Shown here in pieces: positions 56,033-64,000 of a stretch of 64,000 bases of DNA (positions within the stretch are counted from its first letter, which is position 1; each line of letters opens with the position of its first letter). This stretch comes from Anthopleura xanthogrammica. Taxonomy: Eukaryota > Cnidaria > Anthozoa > Actiniaria > Actiniidae. The stretch is from NCBI GenBank assembly GCA_964019055.1, contig OZ025214.1, positions 10,057,101 through 10,121,100 on the forward strand, given 5' to 3'. A model generated the notes under the pieces. That model saw only the letters and a list, made by a program, of their open reading frames with translations. It ran no database searches and had not been told where the DNA came from. A program made the translations under genes and the position numbers.

Positions 56033-57421
56033 TCGCCCACGGACTCTATCGCCCACGGATTTCGCCCACGCATAATATTAGCCTATCTAACATACAGTGC
56101 AGTCCAGAAACATGTACAGCACCAAATGCTTGCAATCTGCTCGCAATTCGTTTTCTCTATTGTTGTTTGCGATTTAATCGCGATCACAGTGTGCTCAGGT
56201 ACAATTCTTTTCTCTTCCACTTATCAAAACTCGAAATAAGTCTATATAATCAAATATTTTTGCATCTCCACCCTGGGAAGAAGTTCTCAAGAACGGCTAG
56301 AATCATAGCGATCTCAAAACGTTCAACATGACGTTACCTTAGTGCTTTAGCTTCCTTGGAATTAATTTCATCGTATTAGAAAATAAAGTAAACTTGTAAT
56401 GTGTAGTTTACTAAAAAAGCACAGTTTAAAGTCACCTGAAGGTGTTTTCTATCAAAATCTCCTAGACGTTTTTTACCGCGTCCTTCTTACGTCTCAGCGA
56501 ATTTGAGACACTAAACTTTCACCAACTCGTAAAACGCTTTAAAAATCTTTTAAAGAAACTGTCTAAATGTATCTTAAGCCCAAATTAATCTGTGTTACTT
56601 CATTCTAAATGTTGTTACTCTGTCTTCATTCTACACTTTATTACTTTGGTGTCTTTCTCGGTACAGTTTGCTCTTTTGAACTTCGTTTGATTTTACCACG
56701 GGAAGAAGACATGATTCAAAGTACTTTCCAACTACGATTGGCTTAGATCTGACACGTTCAATCAAACGAATAGGTGATAATGTCTGGAAATCTACAACAA
56801 AATGGGCGTGCCAGTTGTTTATCTAAACTTGGAAGTCTTTCGCTGCATATTTTCATTTTCACTTGGTTACTGTATTTACTGTTATATTTGGAGATGTTAA
56901 AAAGACTTACATGTAGAAATTTTTTTTTTTTAAATATGATTTAAACGATTTACTTTTTTTAGAAAGCTTACAGTTACATGTAAGCATTGCATTGTTAGAT
57001 TATAAAGAAAACTCTAGTGCCGATTGCTACGTAAGTGAATGCTCTCAAGTGTGTATGATCGGTGTCTTGAAAAGTTAGACCTCTGCACTATACTGTATAA
57101 CACTGTTAAATATGATATAAAATGGTTTTTGACTTGAATTTGGTCTTTGATTTTTAGCAAATAAGGAAAAAAAGAAGGCATTTGATCCAAGCATTTCTTT
57201 ACGATTATACATCTCAACGGAATGACTTTTGTAAAATACGCTTTAAGGCGGAATGTCATATTTGATCATTTCTAGAAGGACCATTCAATCTGGAACATGC
57301 TCTTAACTCTTGAGATGCAGATTTTTGTCTTGATTCATACTGCTGCCAAATTTCAAAAATCTTAGCTTATAAAAGATTTTATGCGTGGGCGAAATGCATG
57401 GGCGATATAGTCCGTGGGCGA
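56033..57421 (+). mobile_element. 1.39-kb element with 43-bp TIRs built on TCGCCCACGG
   Basis: The left TIR (56033-56075) and the inverted right TIR (57379-57421) match at 40 of 43 bases. Each holds three spaced copies of TCGCCCA(C/T)G. The inside shows only short ORFs, the longest at 57014-57259 on minus with no recognised motif. No target duplication is evident. It is probably a non-autonomous DNA transposon; the family is unknown. Confidence 0.75.
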
Positions 57422-60400
57422 AAACGCTGGATACCACACAGCAATTTTGTAGTTTCTATTACGCAAACAGCGGTAAATCAGAGGTCATTCCACGCGTTTT
57501 TATAAAAAATGATATCCATTATTTATACTCACAATCCAAGGATTAAAGCAAAATTCCACACAATGGGGATCTTTAATTCTATAGTAACTGCAAAATAAAA
57601 TAAAAATAGTATGATAATCTTCAGAATCATTATGATGATAAAAAGTGAGTAATAAATGTGAAATGCTATGCTTTTGAAACATTGTTTAGTGTTCAACTAG
57701 CATAATCAAAAGCAAATTGACAAACAACTGAACACATGCAGTACTCAATCGTATTCAGGTTGAAGATAGTACTCATATAATGTTAATAAAAACGCTCTCT
57801 CAAAGCATGATTGTGATATTTCAAAGCATACAGCGCAGATAACCAGTATAAGTAATATGAACTTGGTTAACTTTGTATACAAAATAGTGAATGAAGTTAT
57901 TGAAAACTTACAGTTTCCAATATCAAAAGCTGTTAGTATTAAGCGTATAAATTTAATAGGGAATGTAGGGACATTTCTTCGCCGTCTACAAAACTTTCCG
58001 TAATATTAATAAACGAGTGGCTTTATTAAGCGGGTGGGAATAGAACGGAGTTCCACTGCAATACGAGTCAAATGGTATTATGTTGATAAACTTATAGATT
58101 ATATAAATATGATATAAAATATACGATATATTAAAAAATACTCACTTTCCATTGTACTTTCTAAAAAATTATACTCCCATGTAATAAAAATCATCTGAGA
58201 ATTAAAATGAGAAAAATTAATAAATTATAGTTACTCCTTCGTTTTGATATGACTTTATTTTCATATAACTATTGTTCATACTAATATGCATGTCTATGAT
58301 ATTTTGAGATATTTGCACCACTTTTTGCTGTACACTGAGTAATTCATAGTTAATGTAGAAAAGCAAAAACAATTGCACCTCCTTTATAAGCTAAAGTGTA
58401 AGAGTTTTTAGATATACGACTTACAAAGTGTTAAAAAGCTTTGAAATATGTGCTTTCTCGATAAAAACTGATACTAAACTTCCCTCCCTCTCCCATCACT
58501 TATTGGTGAAGCGCGTGATACTTAAGGAAAACAACTTAACCCTAATTCATTACTAATACATTGCTAAATGTAAAAACTATTCATACTAAAAGCAATATAG
58601 AGCAAATACAATGTGTTCCATGTTTGAAAATGAAAGAAAATTAGATTCCATATACAAATACTTTCATATCAAAAAACGGATACGAGAGCGCAGTTCAAAA
58701 ATAAGTATTATGCAAGTACTAAACCCTTTGAAATGCGTATTAGATTCCTATTAAAAACAGCTAAATATTTCCGGTTATCATAATCCACTCTATCACAATA
58801 CAATATATGCAATAGCTGTTAAAATAGTTACAATATTGCATAAGATTTCTAGCAAACATTTCATAGAACGCTTATAACTGACTTGCTTACCTTAATGTCT
58901 TCCAACTCGAATGATGGCATGTTCACGCGTACAAGCTTTTTAGCAACCATAGCAAGAATTTCTTTCACATGTCAATCATTTCTTATCGCGTATACACTTG
59001 AAGTATACACAGTTCTATTTTAAAACATTTTTTTTATAATTTCAAAAGTTTTCAAAACTTGTAACACTCATTCTAAAGTTACAATACTTGCTTTCTCTTT
59101 TTTTCCATGTACTTTTCTAAGCAATACAGAACCAAAATAGGAAAAAAAAAATTCAAAGCACTCCTGTTTGAAAGTTTTACACATCTGCATGTGTTGTTGT
59201 TGTAAATTGATATACTCGTAGTCAGACAACAAGTGAAATTAAAAAGCAGCAAAAACAGTTTCCAAAATGGAAAGGAGATGCGTTTGTACTCGCTTTAGCA
59301 ACAATTACTTCACTTTTAACATAAGAAAACCTTCTTTATAATGTAATATACTGAAATAAGTGGAGAATAGTTTGATATACTCTTATTCTTTGATTCATTT
59401 TGACCAATGATAAGATCTCTCGTGTTAGTGCAAGAAGAAAGGGTGTGTTGTTTTTCCAAGAATGAAAAGTCAATCATGTACGATGATAAAATAGAACGCA
59501 GATTCCATAACATTCCAAAGAAACGAACACTGTTGGAGGTAGTAAAACATTTCAGTTTCCTTAAAGAGAAATTTATAAAAATTAGGTTTGAATATTTGTT
59601 AAAACAAAGTTTAAAAAGTTGTACGTACTGTTACTGGATACAAAAGCTTATAAGAAGTAATACCCTAAGCGTGGGAAATATGCCCAAGACCACAGCGCAG
59701 ACTTTGATGAGGCGTTAAAAGTTTACTTAAAGGGAAGCATTTCTGTTTCACAAGATGTAATCACTAACATAATGAAAATTGTACAGTTTAACAAGGTCAA
59801 AGGTGAATAATTGGTATGTATGCAGTGAGTAACTGACCACCCTGATATAAGATAGGGAGACGTCAGTATAGAAGAGGCTATTGCATGTCAACAACTATAT
59901 ATTTATATGTAAAGAGTATAATATATTCACTAACTATAATAAAACAATTTTTCAACAAGGGATAAGTGCTTATACGTAATAAATAACTAGATGAGTAACA
60001 TACTAGTTGTAAGGAGTTTGTAATAACCTTTATTGATTCAATAAGTAAAGATTTCCATTTTAAAACGATCTATTAATCATTAGCATTCTTATTGAGCTGC
60101 TAAAAGCGGATTAAGGGATATCCCCTATGACAACGAAACTCCATGACGTATACTCCATTATTGTAAAATGCTGTAAGATTACGATAGATGATAAAAGAAA
60201 AACATATCAAACAAAACACTTAGCTACCAATAAATTTTAGGTTTTCGTACACGTGTAAATATTGATGTATGAAAAACTGAAGTTACTCGTTTTTAAGCTT
60301 GGGGTATACAGTTTTTCAAATTTTCATAAAAAAGCATATGCAAAACAAAGTTATTTTAAATTAAACCTACAAATCAAAAAAACACTTGTAATAAGAACTA

Positions 60401-60603
60401 AAAAGTAATACAAGATAAAATTTCTTTTTCCCGTGCAATATCTCGCAATAGTTACTAATACTAAATATGAAGTAATTGATTTATTTATAAATGTATCAAA
60501 ATTACATAATTCTCTCGCTATATATAGAACTTCTGCTATATATATATAGTTAACAACCGAAAATTTTCTATTGCAACCCACTGAACGGTATTGTAACGTT
60601 ATA
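57422..60603 (+). other. AT-rich non-coding stretch
   Basis: No gene recognised. A plus ORF of 103 codons at 59407-59718 (Lys-rich, LLEVVKHFSFLKEKFIKIRF) has no motif I know and may be chance. A (TA)n run lies near 60537-60550, close to the start of the next gene. Confidence 0.4.
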
Positions 60604-61934
60604 ATGGATGAAATAGGGTATATTCACGAACTATCGGAGCTCAAAACAAGTAAAAAAGGAAAAACACAGTTTTTCAATTTCAATATACAAATAGCAGAAT
60701 CTACGTATACAAAAGCTGTGTGCTTTCATGCACCCCATAGAAGCAACCTGCAACGGTATTCCACTTCAGGAAATCCTGTGAAGTTACGCAACGTATTGCG
60801 TAAACCGAATTGGAAAGATGCATCCGAAACTGATGTAATAATAAATAAGAGATCTAAAATAGAAGAAGCCAATAACGTAGATGTGCAATTCGAAAACATA
60901 GCTCCGCCGATAATTGAAACTCAGCTCCTTACTACAGAAGAAGCAAAATCCAAAAATGAAGGTGAAGTACTGTCCATTAGAGGGAGACTAGCAGTTGATA
61001 CTACAGCAATAGAATATGTAAAACGACAAGGAGAACAACACAGACTGAATAATGCTGCAGCGATAATTGATGCTTTTGGTAAGTAATCTTTCAAAATAAA
61101 TATTAAAATTCATGTTCATGCGTTATTGAAGAAACAAAAATAAGTTCAGTTATGCTACTTTCAATAACTGCATAGTTAGTTTTCAAATCATAACTGAAAA
61201 AGATTTTCTATATCAAGTTTCTACATAAATGTATTCCAAAAAACAAAATTTGGAATATCCTACATAAAATGTTGCTATTTCTTTTTGTAAATAACATTTT
61301 TCACTTACAATATCCCTTTTCTTCAATAGGTTACATTTCCATAAGTCTCTGGAATGACGCAACGGATTTGCAAAACAATGAATGCTATTCCTTCGAAACA
61401 GTTCGCACAAGAGAATTCAATGGTGTACTGAAATTGACAATGACACCAAACACTAAAATAAAAAAAGTAGAAGAAGATGAAGAATTTCCACCCATACCAC
61501 CAGATATACTACAACATATTACGAAAGTACAGGTTTCAAATATTTCTATGATAAGCGCATTAACCATTTCCTATAAATGTTTAAAATGTTCTAGAAATTT
61601 AACTGATATTTCAAACCTTGTATGCGTTAAATGCGCAAACTGCAAAACTATTATGAAATTGAGCAGTTGTACTAAAAATGCATCGCTCCGATTAGGAGTT
61701 CAAGACACATATGCTAATGAAGATCAAATGATTTGGCTGACAGTATTCAAAGAAGAACTACAACAACTCATACAATTTACAAATACCCAAGACAATTATG
61801 CTGACATTTCTTTATTCAGCAGTTCTGAGGGAGAAATTACTGAAGCTATTTTGAATTTGGAAAATTTAAATATAGAATACAATAATCAAAATTTTACAGT
61901 AAAATCTATAACATTCACAGAAGAAGAAGATTAG
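60604..61934 (+). CDS. Two-exon OB-fold/RPA-like single-strand DNA-binding protein
   Basis: Exon 1 is 60604-61078 from ATG (MDEIGYIHELSELKTSKKGK). Exon 2 is 61330-61934. The intron is GTAAGT...CTTCAATAG and the frame is kept (DAFG|YISISLWNDATDLQ). Exon 1 has an OB-fold pattern (TQFFNFNIQIAESTYTKAVC, then HAPHRSNLQRY, GNPVKL). A second OB fold spans the splice (AAIIDAFG, ISISLWND, YSFETVRTREFNGVLKLTMT). A four-Cys zinc-ribbon-like site follows (CLKCSRNLTDISNLVCVKC). These resemble RPA70-type folds in an uncharacterised cnidarian family. AATAAA occurs near 62001. Single-strand DNA binding is inferred; it could belong to a mobile element. Confidence 0.6.
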
Positions 61935-63286
61935 TAAAGTAATTTCCATTTGCTTTGAAATACAAATAGGTTTAAAGCAAAAAAAGGAAAATCTCTACAA
62001 AATAAATAAACTTTTATTCGTTACTGTTGCATATTAATCAAATTCTTATATACAAGAAAAGAAAACACTTTGGTATTTCTATTATAATCTATTTGACTAA
62101 CTACATTTTTACAATACTTTATACTATTAAATTTACCATTTATTATTATACAATGTACTACAATACATAAATATGAAATTTATTTCTAATACATAATACA
62201 TACATAGCTATTAAATAAAAAATTGTTCATGTTATTCCCAATCCATATTATTGGATAGTATATACTATTAATTACATTAAAAATATGCTTTGACATTTTC
62301 AAATAAGAATTTTATGATATTTTATAATAAATAAAAAAAATTATAATTTCTACTATTATATATAATTAGTATTTACAATGAATAAATATATATATTATTA
62401 AATTGTGGTGTTGAATAAATAAGTTTATGAAAATATGAAAAAAAAGGGGTAAGGACAAAACTAATTCCAAATTACACAAATTTTGAATAAGAGCATATAC
62501 ATTTATACAATGTTTGTTTTCAAGTGAAAATCTTTGAAATTGAAATCTCCCAAACTGTAGTTGGCTTAATTTTTGGCCAATAAACTCTCTTGCTCTTTGC
62601 GACGAGAGACTGATGACTCCATGGTCATCTATGGGATATGTTGCAAAGAGAGCCTAGAGCTCTTTATTCTTCACCATCTCTCCCACCAAGATGTCATTGG
62701 CACGCGCTTCTTCAAAGGATGTATCATTTGACACTTTTAGGGAACCACTCCCCTGCCACTAGAAAGGTGAAATATACTTTTCATATGTATTTGCACAGCC
62801 TATATATCTCACTGATGCTTATCAATAGAATTAAATTGAAGTAAGAATATATTTAGTATATTACATTTCCTTGTGCTGTAGCATCATTGACCAGCCTGCT
62901 CAATATTTTGTTGGAAATGTTTATTTTCAAATTAGCATATTGTGCTTGCAAGCTGGTTTTGGCCAATACAAGGACCTCCTTTTTGGGTATCTTCCTTTTT
63001 TGTGAAGAGATCTCCTTTTCAGATGTGGTGTTCTTTTATGGTCCCACACCTGTACTTCAGAAGTTCCCGTAGCATCATCACTGAGTCTTCCACTTTTCAA
63101 ATTGCAGTGTTCATCTCAAAATGTAACCATTAAGCACCTTAGCAATATCACCAGGACATCTTAGCAATACAAACAACTACATTAACAATTGGCAATGGGA
63201 TGAATTTAATAATTGATTTACCCTACAGCTGAAAAGAAAAATGAAAGGAAAAAATGATAATAGTAATAATAACAATGATGCTGATA
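61935..63286 (+). other. AT-rich non-coding stretch
   Basis: No gene recognised. An inverted pair 'gctctttgc'/'gcaaagagagc' lies at about 62595-62655. Plus ORFs at 62638 and 62887 carry no motif. Confidence 0.4.
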
Positions 63287-63309
63287 TCAATCAATCAATC
63301 AATCAATCT
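63287..63309 (+). repeat. (ATCA)n microsatellite at a LINE end
   Basis: About five copies of ATCA directly abut the truncated LINE endonuclease at 63310. Confidence 0.9.
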
Positions 63310-64000
63310 GTTTTTATTAGATAGACTATTGTTAAACTTCCAAAGACTCTTCCTATTTACATTTACTCCCAATTGATTCAATACAAAACGCACACCGTCA
63401 TGGTCAGAGACCCCTAAAGGCTCTACATAACAACTACCAAACGACGCTAACAAATCACGCGAAACATAAAAACGATCTAACCTAGATCCAACTCCCTGAC
63501 CAGTCCACGTAAACAAACGAACACCACGATGAAAATATACCCACAAATCAACTAAATCAAAATCACTCACAATATTACTCAACTCCTTTGCACCACCCTT
63601 ATTTGCTCCAGTTACAGACGACGAATCACTATCCAACAATACACAATTAAAAAACATATTGATGTAAATCACGAAAAAAAGCCTTACGATCAGTAATATC
63701 TACAGGCGCATACACACAGATAAATGAATAACGAACACCACCCCATTTAAGCAATAAACTCAACACCCGACCATCCGTATCCCTCACAACACTTAGCACA
63801 TTCAAATCAACACGTTTACTTACAAAAATTCCCACCCCCGCACTTCTCTCCTCTCCAAAACTCCAAAAACAATTGCCCTCCCACACTTTTCTAAACTTTT
63901 CAGCTTTACGAAGATTACACACAAAACTTTCTTGCACAAAACAGACATCAAAGCACTTCAAGACATTGGCAACATTCCTACGATTATTGGACCACGAACA
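63310..64000 (-). pseudogene. L-E-like LINE endonuclease, runs off the window
   Basis: The frame at 63647-63961 reads CFVQESFV (catalytic-type Glu), FGEERSAGVGIFVSKRVDLN and YSFICVYAPVDITDRKAFFR. The frame at 63295-63672 gives CVLLDSDSSSVTGANK, LFTWTGQGVGSRLDRFYVSR, GVSDHDGVRFVLNQLG and the linker start KSLWKFNNSLSNK. The order N-terminus, YAP, R-L-D-R-F-Y, SDH is that of an L1/Tx1 endonuclease. The GDFN motif is damaged (NCVLLDSD) and one frameshift lies near 63660. The N-terminus continues past 64000. No RT follows; the left end is a microsatellite. Confidence 0.75.

Overview
The window reads as animal nuclear DNA, most likely from a cnidarian (a stony coral or other anthozoan). This is an inference from spliceable GT-AG exons, AT-rich intergenic DNA, CR1-like LINE tails built on (TAA)n, and protein families I remember from anthozoan genomes. 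Most of the 64 kb is a graveyard of nested transposable elements, and every retroelement or Helitron fragment whose direction can be read lies on the minus strand. I name the LINE groups L-A to L-E for this annotation only.

Layout. 1-3045: a chimera of L-A ORF1, L-B copy 1 (ORF1 plus the start of the endonuclease) and an L-E-like ORF1 fragment. 3065-8321: L-B copy 2, with a fused ORF1/ORF2 made by internal deletion and a 1.5-kb TTAA-flanked DNA transposon sitting in ORF2. Both L-B copies begin with sequence matching the 5' end of U2 snRNA. 8330-9296: decayed gag-like gene. 10-18.4 kb: L-A fragments, a small inverted-repeat element, CR1 tails and an L-E-like fragment in AT-rich DNA. 18.4-22.6 kb: low-complexity DNA with two TTAA-dense clusters. 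22.6-26.5 kb: CR1 3' end next to L-D, whose ORF1 is fused in frame to a C2H2-finger domain from a neighbouring non-LINE gene family. 26.5-30.4 kb: remnant of that gene, then a Helitron N-terminal region with a canonical 2A peptide, an OTU protease and a cysteine-rich domain, preceded by an array of short hairpins.

30.9-34.5 kb: L-C LINE holding a solo LTR. 34.5-39.7 kb: Ty3/Gypsy element holding a second TTAA transposon in its integrase. 41.3-48.4 kb: three host-like genes (a zinc-finger gene on +, an HMG-like multi-exon gene on - and a homeodomain exon pair on -). 48.6-54.6 kb: an L-A LINE with a CR1-like LINE inserted in its endonuclease. 54.6-64 kb: AT-rich DNA with a 1.39-kb inverted-repeat element, a two-exon RPA/OB-fold-like gene on + and a LINE endonuclease running off the end.

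The clearest result is that four insertions can be removed on paper at exact target-site duplications, and in each case the interrupted reading frame closes. These are TTAA at 3374-4858, CACG at 33694-34354, TTAA at 35475-36245 and TGTCTG at 51311-53704. They give a relative insertion order. The most unusual items are the U2-headed LINE, the 2A/OTU Helitron with its hairpin-array leader, and the LINE ORF1 that has acquired a foreign zinc-finger domain.
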